The notes below the pieces were generated by a model. The model was not told the DNA's origin, ran no database searches, and was given only the letters and a program-made list of their open reading frames with translations. A DNA stretch of 64,000 bases. Origin: Gramella sp. MAR_2010_147 (GTDB lineage: Bacteria; Bacteroidota; Bacteroidia; Flavobacteriales; Flavobacteriaceae). Each line of letters starts with the position of its first letter. Position 1 is the first letter of the stretch. The stretch covers positions 744,001 through 808,000 of the forward strand of contig NZ_LT629741.1 of assembly GCF_900105135.1 (NCBI RefSeq), given 5' to 3'. This document shows positions 28,330-36,174 of this stretch, in pieces. The translations under genes were made by a program, and so were the position numbers.

Positions 28330-29037
28330 ATGAAGACAGTTTTTAATAAAATGTTCGCAATCTTATTCGTATCAAGCCTTTTGTTTGGTTGCGAAGCGAC
28401 AAGAAATGCGAATAACAAACAAAAAGGTGCTGTAATAGGTGCTACAGGTGGAGCCGTGATAGGTGGAGTTATTGGTAATAACACCGGTGATGGAAATACT
28501 GCATTAGGTTCTATTATTGGAGGCGTAGTTGGTGGTGCTGCCGGGGCCATTATTGGTGATAGAATGGATAAACAAGCCAAGAAGATTGAAGAAGAAATTC
28601 CTGGAGCTGAAGTAGAACGTGTTGGTGAAGGTATAAACGTAACTTTTGACGAAAGTAGTGGAGTTTATTTTGATACTGAAAAGTATAATATCAATGCCAA
28701 ATCTCAAGCAACACTTAATAAACTTGCAGATATCTTTAAAGAATACCCGCAATCTAATGTATTGGTGGAAGGACATACAGACAACACTGGTAGTGACAGT
28801 TATAACCTCACGCTTTCTAAGAACAGAGCCCAGGCTGTAACTGGTTATCTTGTTGATAATGGAATTGATCGAGGTAGATTTACTACTAAATGGTATGGTG
28901 AATCTCAACCAAAGTATGATAATACTACTGCCGATGGTCGTTCTAAGAACCGTAGAGTAGAGCTTGCTATCGTAGCCAATGAAGAATTAAAAGAGCAGGC
29001 TAAAAAAGAGGCTGAAATGCAGGATGATAATAATTAA
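28330..29037 (+). CDS. OmpA-family lipoprotein with glycine-zipper segment
   Basis: A 235-residue lipoprotein with lipobox L-F-G-C (Cys21). Residues about 35-80 form a glycine-zipper (repeated G-G-A-V-I-G-G-V-I-G type), followed by an OmpA/MotB peptidoglycan-binding domain (about 105-220) with V-E-G-H-T-D-N-T-G and N-R-R-V-E-L. It is expected to anchor the outer membrane to peptidoglycan, like YiaD/Pal-type proteins. The gene ends at a strong terminator. Confidence 0.88.
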   Translation: MKTVFNKMFAILFVSSLLFGCEATRNANNKQKGAVIGATGGAVIGGVIGNNTGDGNTALGSIIGGVVGGAAGAIIGDRMDKQAKKIEEEIPGAEVERVGEGINVTFDESSGVYFDTEKYNINAKSQATLNKLADIFKEYPQSNVLVEGHTDNTGSDSYNLTLSKNRAQAVTGYLVDNGIDRGRFTTKWYGESQPKYDNTTADGRSKNRRVELAIVANEELKEQAKKEAEMQDDNN

Positions 29038-29062
29038 TCTCTTTTGAAATATAAGTTTTAAG

Positions 29063-29092
29063 AATCCCGGGGAATTTCCCGGGATTTTTTTA
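29063..29092 (+). terminator. Intrinsic terminator after the OmpA lipoprotein gene
   Basis: AATCCCGGGGAA and TTTCCCGGGATT form a G/C-rich stem followed by TTTTTTA. It isolates the PKS cluster from upstream transcription. Confidence 0.85.
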
Positions 29093-29114
29093 TTCTTTTA
29101 AGTAACTTCAAAAA

Positions 29115-30248
29115 GTGAAAAAGACTCAGGTAATTGTTATTGGTGGAGGCCTGGCCGGTTTAACAGCGGCACTTCATTTATGTAAAAATGATATTGATGT
29201 TATACTTGTAGAAAAGGAGGGCTATCCTCATCATAAGGTTTGCGGTGAATACCTTTCACAGGAAATTCTAACATATTTGGATTGGCTGAAGATCGATATT
29301 TCCAGCTTGAATGCTCCACAAATCAATAGAATGCGATATTCTTCAGTTTCAGGAAAAACAATTAACTGCGATCTCGAAATGGGCGGAATTGGGGTAAGTC
29401 GTTACTCACTCGATCATCTTATGTATAAGAAGCTAAAAGAATCAGGCAGACATATCATTAAAACATTGGTCACCAGGGTTGATTTTAAGAATGATCAATT
29501 TACAGTGACCACATCTAATGGAGAGATAATAACTTCTGAGTTTGTTTTAGGAGCTTTTGGTAAAAGATCAAACCTTGATAAAAAACTACATAGAAAATTT
29601 ATTCAGGATCAATCGGGCTGGCTCGCCGTAAAGGCTCATTATCAAACAAAACCTGAGTTTTATCCAGATGATCTGGTATCCCTTCATAATTTTAATGGAG
29701 GTTATTGTGGACTCTCAAAAACCGAATTGAAGACCATAAATGTATGCTACCTGGCAACCTATGAAAGTTTTAAAAATTATAAGAATACAGATGACTATAA
29801 AGCGAAGGTGTTAATGAAGAATCCGCATTTAAAAGAATTCTTTAATAACGCTGAAATGACTTTTGATAAAGAGTTAAGTATAGCCCAGGTGTGTTTTGAT
29901 AAAAAATCCATTATTGAAAATCATATTTTAATGATTGGAGATTCCGCCGGACTGATACATCCGTTATGTGGTAACGGGATGGCAATGGCTATTCACAGTG
30001 CAAAAATAGCTTCAGAGAATATTATTTTGTTCTATGAACACAAATATAAAACCCGAAGAGATATAGAGCGAACTTATAAAAGTGAATGGAATTATAATTT
30101 TAGTTCGAGGATAAAAGCGGGAAGGTTCCTTCAAAAAATATTACTGAATACTTCGCTATCTAATCTCTCACATAGTTTCCTGAGTAAAGTTCCAGGAATA
30201 CTTCCAATGATTATTCGGAAAACGCATGGAAAACAGGTGCATGTTTAA
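29115..30248 (+). CDS. FAD-dependent oxidoreductase (geranylgeranyl reductase/hydroxylase superfamily), first gene of PKS III cluster
   Basis: A 377-residue flavoprotein with a GTG start. The N-terminal Rossmann motif G-G-G-L-A-G-L-T-A-A, E35-type acidic end of beta2, the K-V-C-G-E motif and the C-terminal FAD motif I-G-D-S-A-G-L-I-H-P place it in the PHBH/geranylgeranyl-reductase superfamily. Members are either aromatic hydroxylases or saturating reductases. Next to a type III PKS and a methyltransferase, ring oxidation of a polyketide phenol is the likeliest job, by analogy with SrsC of Streptomyces griseus; this is inference. It overlaps the methyltransferase gene by 8 nt. Confidence 0.82.
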   Translation: MKKTQVIVIGGGLAGLTAALHLCKNDIDVILVEKEGYPHHKVCGEYLSQEILTYLDWLKIDISSLNAPQINRMRYSSVSGKTINCDLEMGGIGVSRYSLDHLMYKKLKESGRHIIKTLVTRVDFKNDQFTVTTSNGEIITSEFVLGAFGKRSNLDKKLHRKFIQDQSGWLAVKAHYQTKPEFYPDDLVSLHNFNGGYCGLSKTELKTINVCYLATYESFKNYKNTDDYKAKVLMKNPHLKEFFNNAEMTFDKELSIAQVCFDKKSIIENHILMIGDSAGLIHPLCGNGMAMAIHSAKIASENIILFYEHKYKTRRDIERTYKSEWNYNFSSRIKAGRFLQKILLNTSLSNLSHSFLSKVPGILPMIIRKTHGKQVHV

Positions 30249-30954
30249 GATAGATACTTCCCGAAGAACCGATGAGAGTGAAATCATGGATGATTTTGAT
30301 CTCCAGGGCCAGGAGTTGCGTAGAACTTTAAAAGACCTGGAAAATATCAATGCATGGCTTGGAGGGAACCAGGTCACCATTAATGGTTTAAATAAATTAC
30401 TCAAAACAAAATCTAAGCCTGTAAAAATTGCAGATATAGGCTGTGGCAATGGAGCTATACTTAGGGAAATTGCTGATTGGGGTAAAAAAAATGATTTTAT
30501 TTTTGAATTAACAGGGATCGACGCAAATACTCATGCAATAGCGATAGCTGAAGAATTATCAGGAGAATATGAAAATGTAAGTTTTGAGAGTATAAATATT
30601 TTTAGTGAAGCATTTAAAAAAATGGAATTTGACATTATACTGTGCACTCTTACCCTACATCATTTCAAAGATAGGCAGATCATAAGCTTAATAAATCAGT
30701 TGGTTTCTCAGTCTAATTTGGGCGTTGTCATAAACGATCTACACAGAAACAAAACTGCATATATTTTATTTCAGGCATTCTGTACTGTTTTTGTGAATAA
30801 TGAAATTGCCAGAAAGGATGGTTTAACCTCGATTCTTAGGGGGTTCAAAAAAAGAGATATTCAGGGTTTTATTAAGAAAGTCCCTGCAGAAAATCATGAA
30901 ATATCCTGGAAATGGGCATTTCGATACCAATGGATTATTAAAAAAGATTGTTGA
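30241..30954 (+). CDS. Class I SAM-dependent methyltransferase, PKS III cluster
   Basis: About 237 residues. Motif I A-D-I-G-C-G-N-G and the acidic motif II I-D-A-N-T are clear, as is the motif IV region C-T-L-T-L-H-H-F. It would transfer a methyl group from SAM to an O or C atom of a small molecule. I chose ATG 30241, overlapping the upstream stop by 8 nt; an in-frame ATG at 30226 adds five residues. The PKS gene begins 4 nt later. By position it is the expected methyltransferase for the phenolic product. Confidence 0.82.
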   Translation: MFKIDTSRRTDESEIMDDFDLQGQELRRTLKDLENINAWLGGNQVTINGLNKLLKTKSKPVKIADIGCGNGAILREIADWGKKNDFIFELTGIDANTHAIAIAEELSGEYENVSFESINIFSEAFKKMEFDIILCTLTLHHFKDRQIISLINQLVSQSNLGVVINDLHRNKTAYILFQAFCTVFVNNEIARKDGLTSILRGFKKRDIQGFIKKVPAENHEISWKWAFRYQWIIKKDC

Positions 30955-30958
30955 TCTT

Positions 30959-32011
30959 ATGAGCGTAAAAATTGTTAGAGCTGAAAAAGAATTGCCGGAA
31001 TATTCAAAAGATACAAAAGATGTATTGCCATTGGTTGAAGACTGGCTTGTAGATCAGGATGAAAGGTACCGAAGAAAAATTCTAAAGATTTTTGAAGGAG
31101 CCGGTGTAGACACACGTTATTCTATTATGTCTCCTGAAGATGTTTTTACAGCTACCTCTTTTGAAGAAAAGAACAATATCTATGTGCGGGAGGTAAAAAA
31201 GCTAGGTAAAAAGGTACTTGAGAAAGCTTTAAATAATGCTGACTGGGATCCCAAATCTTTAGATTATATCATTACCGTAAGCTGTACAGGAATCATGATC
31301 CCTTCACTGGATGCTTATCTCATTAATGACTTGAATCTAAGACAGGATATTACCAGATTACCTGTTACCGAAATGGGATGTGCCGCAGGAATCTCAGGAA
31401 TGATCTATGCCTATAATTTTTTGAGATCCAACCCGGGAAAACGCGCTGCCGTGATCGCAGTTGAAAGCCCAACAGCGACTTTTCAACTGAATGATTTTAG
31501 TATGGCCAATATGGTGAGTGCTGCTATATTTGGTGACGGAGCTGCCTGTGTTTTACTTTCTTCAGAAGAAGCTGTCCAGGGACCCAAAATTGTCGGAGAG
31601 GAAATGTATCATTTCTATGACGCAACTCAAATGATGGGCTTTGATCTTACGAATAATGGACTGCAAATGATACTCGACCCTGCCGTGCCGGAAACAATTT
31701 CAAATCATTTCCCCGATATTATCTACCCATTTCTGGAAAAGCATGGTTCTTCTATAGAGAAAGTAGATCATCTAATATTTCATCCCGGTGGAAGAAAAAT
31801 TGTACAGGCAGTTTCTGATCTTTTTGGTAACTTAGGAAAGAATATAGATGATACCCGCGAAGTTTTACGACTTTATGGCAATATGAGCAGTGCAACAGTT
31901 CTATATGTCCTTGAACGCTTTCTGAATAAAGAAATTAAGAAGGGAGAACAGGGAATCATGTTGAGTTTTGGACCGGGTTTTTCAGCACAAAGAATTTTAA
32001 TAGAATGGTAG
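30959..32011 (+). CDS. Type III polyketide synthase (chalcone/alkylresorcinol synthase-like)
   Basis: A 350-residue thiolase-fold enzyme. The catalytic triad of type III PKSs is intact: Cys141 in M-G-C-A-A-G, His275 in F-H-P-G-G, and Asn308 in Y-G-N-M-S-S-A-T. The C-terminal S-F-G-P-G-F loop matches the GFGPG signature. It condenses an acyl starter with malonyl-CoA units and cyclises the chain. Start at ATG 30959, 4 nt after the methyltransferase stop; the frame is open 21 codons further upstream but that stretch lies inside the methyltransferase gene. The neighbouring ACP, ketosynthase, dehydratase and reductase suggest a long acyl starter. Confidence 0.93.
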   Translation: MSVKIVRAEKELPEYSKDTKDVLPLVEDWLVDQDERYRRKILKIFEGAGVDTRYSIMSPEDVFTATSFEEKNNIYVREVKKLGKKVLEKALNNADWDPKSLDYIITVSCTGIMIPSLDAYLINDLNLRQDITRLPVTEMGCAAGISGMIYAYNFLRSNPGKRAAVIAVESPTATFQLNDFSMANMVSAAIFGDGAACVLLSSEEAVQGPKIVGEEMYHFYDATQMMGFDLTNNGLQMILDPAVPETISNHFPDIIYPFLEKHGSSIEKVDHLIFHPGGRKIVQAVSDLFGNLGKNIDDTREVLRLYGNMSSATVLYVLERFLNKEIKKGEQGIMLSFGPGFSAQRILIEW

Positions 32012-32799
32012 CAGAATTTAAAGATAAGGAATATTGGGCGCTTATTCTAGGCGGAAGTAGCGGTCTTGGCTACGCCAGTGCAAAGAAACTGGCAAAACAC
32101 GGTATGAATATTATTATTATTCATCGTGATAGAAGAAGTGAAATTCCCGATATAGAAGAAGCCTTCGATGAAATTAGACAATCGGGAGTGAAATTTGAAA
32201 GTTTTAATGCAGATGCCGTTAAAAAAGAAAGTAGAGAAGAACTGGTAGTCAAAATCAAAGAATTACTTGGAGAGAAAGGCAGAGTAAGAACATTGCTTCA
32301 TAGTATAGCCAAAGGTAATTTAAAGCCGATGATTGGTGAAGATAACCTATTGGGAAATATAGATTTTCAGTTAACCATAGACGCTATGGCGTTGAGTTTA
32401 TATGACTGGACGCAGGCAATTTTTAGAAATAATCTTTTTACCAAAGACGCCCGTGTGATTTCATTTACTAGTGATGGTAATAAAAAGGCCTGGAAAAATT
32501 ATGCTGCGGTTTCAGCAGCAAAAGTTACACTAGAGGCAATTACCAGGAGTATGGCTCTGGAATTTGCCAAGCATGGGATAAGGGCCAATTGTATCCAGGC
32601 AGGGATTACCGTTACCAGATCTTTCCAGATGATTCCGGGTAATGAAACCTTACGAGTGCATGCCTTAAAACATAATCCTTTTAGACGATTAACCGTCCCG
32701 GATGATGTTGCCAATGCGGTTTATCTATTAAGTAAAGATGAAGCAAGCTGGATCACAGGAACAATTATACCGGTTAACGGCGGCGAACATTTAATGTAA
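32005..32799 (+). CDS. SDR-family reductase with FabL/FabI-type active site (enoyl-ACP reductase-like)
   Basis: A 264-residue short-chain dehydrogenase. The nucleotide motif G-G-S-S-G-L-G is classical, but the active site is Y-A-A-V-S-A-A-K (Tyr166, Lys173), the Tyr-x6-Lys spacing of enoyl-ACP reductases FabI/FabL rather than the Tyr-x3-Lys of FabG ketoreductases. The surrounding L-E-A-I-T-R-S-M-A-L-E and L-L-H-S-I-A segments also recall FabL/FabI. It would saturate the 2,3-double bond of an ACP-bound acyl chain. It overlaps the PKS stop by 7 nt and the dehydratase follows 12 nt later. Confidence 0.8.
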   Translation: MVAEFKDKEYWALILGGSSGLGYASAKKLAKHGMNIIIIHRDRRSEIPDIEEAFDEIRQSGVKFESFNADAVKKESREELVVKIKELLGEKGRVRTLLHSIAKGNLKPMIGEDNLLGNIDFQLTIDAMALSLYDWTQAIFRNNLFTKDARVISFTSDGNKKAWKNYAAVSAAKVTLEAITRSMALEFAKHGIRANCIQAGITVTRSFQMIPGNETLRVHALKHNPFRRLTVPDDVANAVYLLSKDEASWITGTIIPVNGGEHLM

Positions 32800-32811
32800 A
32801 TCAAAAAGCAT

Positions 32812-33258
32812 TTGGATAGCAAATCAATACTTGCACTTTTACCTTATTCAAAACCATTTTTGTTTGTAGACAGGATATTACAAGTTGATGAAAATTCAAT
32901 AATAGGAGAATATACGTTTTCCCCAGATCTTGATTTTTATAAAGGTCATTTTAAAGAAAATCCAGTGACACCCGGGGTTATTTTAACCGAATGTATGGCT
33001 CAAATTGGTGTGGTAAGTCTGGGTATCTATTTATTAAATGCTGACGAAAAAATTTTTGATGAACCCAGGATTGCATTATCCTCTTCTGAAATAGAATATC
33101 TAAAACCTGTTTATCCCGGAGAGAAAATCACGGTAGTTTCAGAAAAGCAATATTTTAGATTTAATAAGCTCAAATGTAAGGTTAAAATGATCGATTCTGG
33201 GAGCAATCTTGTTTGCAAAGGGGTTATAGCTGGGATGATAGTTAAAAATCAGAAATAA
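32812..33258 (+). CDS. FabZ/FabA-like 3-hydroxyacyl-ACP dehydratase
   Basis: A 148-residue hotdog-fold protein. The catalytic His46 (K-G-H-F) and Glu60 (L-T-E-C-M-A-Q) sit at FabZ spacing, and the start L-P-Y-S-K-P-F-L-F-V-D-R matches FabZ. It removes water from 3-hydroxyacyl-ACP. The start codon must be TTG at 32812: the SDR stop is in the same frame 12 nt upstream and no ATG lies between it and the conserved region. It is part of the tightly spaced PKS III operon. Confidence 0.87.
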   Translation: MDSKSILALLPYSKPFLFVDRILQVDENSIIGEYTFSPDLDFYKGHFKENPVTPGVILTECMAQIGVVSLGIYLLNADEKIFDEPRIALSSSEIEYLKPVYPGEKITVVSEKQYFRFNKLKCKVKMIDSGSNLVCKGVIAGMIVKNQK

Positions 33259-33268
33259 GGATTACTAA

Positions 33269-34543
33269 ATGGGTAAACAAGTTGTTATTACCGGAATGGG
33301 TGTAGCTGCACCGAATGCGGTTGGCCTGGAAAATTTTGCAAATGCCCTAAAACAGACTAAAAGTGGTATCCGGTTTTTCTCTGAATTGGAAAAACTAAAT
33401 TTTAGCTGCCATATAGGAGGGAAGCCAGAAATTTCAGAAGATCTACTGAACCAGTATTTTACGCCTCTTCAACTTCGTGGACTCAACAGTAGCGGAATAG
33501 TTTATGGAGTGATTTCAGGAACAGATGCCTGGAAAGATGCTGGTCTTTCAATTACGGAGGGAGACACTCCAGATTGGGACTCAGGAATTATCTTTGGAAC
33601 CGGTATTCTGGGTGTAGATAAATTCCGGGAAGCAATTCATTTAATAGACGAAGGTAAAACCAGGAGACTGGGAAGTACCAGTGTTATACAAACCATGGCC
33701 AGTGGGATTAGTGCATATCTAGGTGGAATTCTGGGCTGTGGAAATCAGGTAACTACAAACTCTTCGGCCTGTACCACCGGGACTGAAGCCTTACTTATGG
33801 GGTTTGACAGAATTAGATATGGCAAAGCAAAACGTATGCTTGTTGGAAGCTGCGGAGATCACGGCCCATATGTATGGGGAGGTTTTGATGCGATGCGTAT
33901 TCTTCCTGGCAAGTATAATAATGATCCTGAAAATGCATCCAGACCTATGAGTGCATCTGCCGCCGGATTTGTTCCCGGTAGCGGTGCAGGAGCTTTGGTC
34001 CTGGAAGATTTAGAATCAGCAAAAAAAAGGGGAGCAAAAATATACGCCGAAGTTTTAGGTGGAGAAATTAATAGCGGTGGCCAGCGAGGAGGGGGCAGCA
34101 TGACTGCTGCCAATAATGAAGCGGTAGAACGTTGTATAAAAAAGGCTTTAGAAAATTGTGAAATTAAGGCTGATGATATTGATGTTATCAATGGCCATTT
34201 GACTGCTACCACAAGGGATTCAGCTGAAATTTTAAATTGGACCAAAGCTCTGAAAAGAAAAGGTTTAGAATTCCCTTTTATCAATTCATTAAAAGGAATG
34301 ATAGGTCACTGCTTGAGTGCTTCCGGATCTATTGAGTGTGTAGCATCGGTCCTCCAGATCTATGAAGGTTTTATTTTCGGAAATAGGAATTGTGAAGACG
34401 TTCATCCAGAAATTTTAGAATTGATTGACCCGACTAAAATTCCAAGGCAGAAAATTCAAAAAAGAATCAATATTTTGGCAAAGGCCAGTTTTGGTTTTGG
34501 AGATGTAAATGCTGTTGTATTGTTTAAAAAATATTTAGAATAA
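33269..34543 (+). CDS. Beta-ketoacyl-ACP synthase (FabF-like), PKS III cluster
   Basis: A 424-residue KAS I/II-type ketosynthase. The Cys-His-His triad is complete: Cys168 in S-S-A-C-T-T-G, His310 in N-G-H-L-T-A-T, and His347 in G-M-I-G-H-C-L-S with Lys342 nearby. It is therefore an active condensing enzyme, not a chain-length factor. It would elongate an acyl-ACP with malonyl-ACP. Together with the dehydratase, reductase and ACP it makes a near-complete dedicated fatty acid module; a second ketosynthase subunit is absent. The ACP gene begins 1 nt after its stop. Confidence 0.9.
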   Translation: MGKQVVITGMGVAAPNAVGLENFANALKQTKSGIRFFSELEKLNFSCHIGGKPEISEDLLNQYFTPLQLRGLNSSGIVYGVISGTDAWKDAGLSITEGDTPDWDSGIIFGTGILGVDKFREAIHLIDEGKTRRLGSTSVIQTMASGISAYLGGILGCGNQVTTNSSACTTGTEALLMGFDRIRYGKAKRMLVGSCGDHGPYVWGGFDAMRILPGKYNNDPENASRPMSASAAGFVPGSGAGALVLEDLESAKKRGAKIYAEVLGGEINSGGQRGGGSMTAANNEAVERCIKKALENCEIKADDIDVINGHLTATTRDSAEILNWTKALKRKGLEFPFINSLKGMIGHCLSASGSIECVASVLQIYEGFIFGNRNCEDVHPEILELIDPTKIPRQKIQKRINILAKASFGFGDVNAVVLFKKYLE

Positions 34544-34544
34544 A

Positions 34545-34799
34545 ATGCTTGAAAGAGATATAATTGCGAGGCTTAAAAAGATCGTTGAGCCTTATGTTCA
34601 AAGAATGGAAGGTTTAAATAATTTCCAGGAACAAACAGATTTTCTGAACGACCTTCAAATAAACTCTGCAAATCTTGTAGATGTGGTTCTTGATGTGGAA
34701 GACGAATTTAATATTGAAATAGATAATGATTCTATGGAAGGTATGTTAACCGTGGGTGATGCGAAAAATATTATTCAAAAAAAACTGGCTACTTCTTGA
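34545..34799 (+). CDS. Acyl carrier protein of the PKS III cluster
   Basis: An 84-residue, four-helix acidic carrier. The phosphopantetheine Ser41 sits in L-Q-I-N-S-A-N-L-V-D; the usual D-S-L is N-S-A-N here, a divergence seen in specialised carriers. Helix III and the C-terminal V-G-D-A-K-N-I-I segment match ACP. It is probably the dedicated carrier for the acyl chain built by this cluster. Its stop overlaps the phosphopantetheinyl transferase start by 4 nt (TTGA), a direct coupling of substrate and activating enzyme. Confidence 0.87.
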   Translation: MLERDIIARLKKIVEPYVQRMEGLNNFQEQTDFLNDLQINSANLVDVVLDVEDEFNIEIDNDSMEGMLTVGDAKNIIQKKLATS

Positions 34800-35356
34800 T
34801 AGGTAATGATATTATAGATCTTAGTATTTCATTGTCCTCAAAAAAGCAGGAGAATACCCGGTATTTAAAAAAGGTCTTTTCAGAAGGAGAGATCAATACA
34901 ATTAAAACATCAAAACACCCTGAAATGGCGCTCTGGCAATTCTGGTCTATGAAGGAAGCAGCCTATAAAGCGCATCAGCGAAAGTTCAATTTGTCTAGAA
35001 AATTAAATCCGCTACAATATATTTGCTCGTTAGATCCTAAAAGCAATTCAGGTTTCGTGAGAACAAATGACCAAATCTATCCTGTTCATACCGAAGTGAG
35101 TGAAAAATATATTCATAGTAGTGTTCATTCAGAACAAAATTTTCAAAAGATCTACTATAATGACTTTTATTCAGAAAAAAAACTTCTTCAAAATTTGGCA
35201 TCAGTATTTTCTTTGGACGAAGCATTTGTAAGCTTATTAAAAAATTGCAACGGGATACCTTCAATCCATCTGAAAAACGAAGATAAAATCCTGCCTATTT
35301 CGTTAAGTCATCACGGGAATTTTACGGCTTTCGTTATTCCGTTAATTAACTCATAA
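34796..35356 (+). CDS. 4'-phosphopantetheinyl transferase superfamily protein
   Basis: A 186-residue protein with the two PPTase motifs: I-G-N-D-I-I-D-L at 2-9 and F-W-S-M-K-E-A-A-Y-K at 49-58, whose Asp and Glu bind Mg2+. It would transfer phosphopantetheine from CoA to Ser41 of the adjacent ACP. The start is TTG at 34796, overlapping the ACP stop; no ATG precedes the first motif. It is the last gene of the eight-gene unit, and the next gene has its own promoter-like sequence. Confidence 0.85.
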   Translation: MIGNDIIDLSISLSSKKQENTRYLKKVFSEGEINTIKTSKHPEMALWQFWSMKEAAYKAHQRKFNLSRKLNPLQYICSLDPKSNSGFVRTNDQIYPVHTEVSEKYIHSSVHSEQNFQKIYYNDFYSEKKLLQNLASVFSLDEAFVSLLKNCNGIPSIHLKNEDKILPISLSHHGNFTAFVIPLINS

Positions 35357-35438
35357 AAGCAGTTAAACATTTAAAAACTGGGTTGATGTCCCGCTCCCTG
35401 TTTTGTATCTTCAATCGTCAAACAAAAATCAATTATTT

Positions 35439-36155
35439 ATGAAGACAGTAGATAAAATGGAGGTGCTTCACAGCCAATCGGCAGAGTTTATTGAACAAGG
35501 TGAAACCGGGAAATTTCTAAAATTGATCCCCGACACTTTTATAATAAAGGGAGAAAAGGAAAATGGAGTTTTTAATCAGGGCTACGCGATAAGACATTTG
35601 AATCGAAGAGATATGCTTCTTATAGATGTTGTTGAAAAATCTTCAAAGCCAGCTATTAAGAAACTTGTAGAAGAAGGATATAATATCAAAGGAATTCTAA
35701 TTACCTGTGACGGAATTTTAAAATCTGCATATGGAGATCTTAAAACAATTTCAGAAGATGCTGGTGGTGCACCTGTTTATGCACATCCAAGAAACAACTT
35801 CAAGGATGATTTCAAAACGAAAGATATTACTGCAAGAGATAAGGTGTTAGAAAGCTTCGACATTAATATTTTTGATCTTCCTGGAAGTGAAGGTACTTCT
35901 GTAGTGGTTTATACTGAAATTAATGACGGAATGTTGTTTCCAGGAGAAGATGCCGTAGGATCTGATTATGATTCAGAACTGAATACATTTATTAGACCTG
36001 AGAAGAAAAATGAAAATAATGACTTTGGATTAGCCGAAAGCTGGGCAGCATTTGACACTCCTTTTACTTTCTTATTTCCTAGAAAGGGAAAACCAGGATT
36101 TAATCTAGAGGAAGGCAGTCAAATTGATATTCTGAATAAGTTAGGTAAAAGCTAG
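35439..36155 (+). CDS. Degenerate metallo-beta-lactamase-fold protein
   Basis: A 238-residue protein from ATG 35439 (an in-frame TTG at 35403 is less likely). The layout follows glyoxalase II/MBL proteins: an early D-V-V-E-K strand turn, I-L-I-T-C-D-G-I-L-K-S-A-Y-G-D where active members have T-H-x-H-x-D-H-x-G-D, then P-V-Y-A-H-P, P-G-S-E-G and L-F-P-G-E-D-A-V-G-S. All histidines of the HxHxDH motif are replaced, so zinc hydrolysis is not expected. The call rests on pattern resemblance and the role is unknown. It is separate from the PKS cluster (82-bp gap). Confidence 0.55.
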   Translation: MKTVDKMEVLHSQSAEFIEQGETGKFLKLIPDTFIIKGEKENGVFNQGYAIRHLNRRDMLLIDVVEKSSKPAIKKLVEEGYNIKGILITCDGILKSAYGDLKTISEDAGGAPVYAHPRNNFKDDFKTKDITARDKVLESFDINIFDLPGSEGTSVVVYTEINDGMLFPGEDAVGSDYDSELNTFIRPEKKNENNDFGLAESWAAFDTPFTFLFPRKGKPGFNLEEGSQIDILNKLGKS

Positions 36156-36174
36156 TTTATAAAATTAATTATAG

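Noticed and set aside
28308..28908. Long antisense frames opposite the OmpA lipoprotein gene
   Set aside because: They mirror the codon bias of the glycine-zipper and OmpA coding sequence and show no family features.
29115..35356. Aryl polyene or flexirubin biosynthesis cluster
   Set aside because: Those clusters have paired ketosynthases with a chain-length factor, a tyrosine/aromatic ammonia-lyase-type start and several acyltransferases. Here there is one active ketosynthase and a type III PKS instead.
29115..35356. The PKS operon as a recently acquired mobile island
   Set aside because: No integrase, transposase, tRNA or direct repeats flank it, and base composition looks like that of the neighbours by eye. 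Ancient transfer cannot be excluded.
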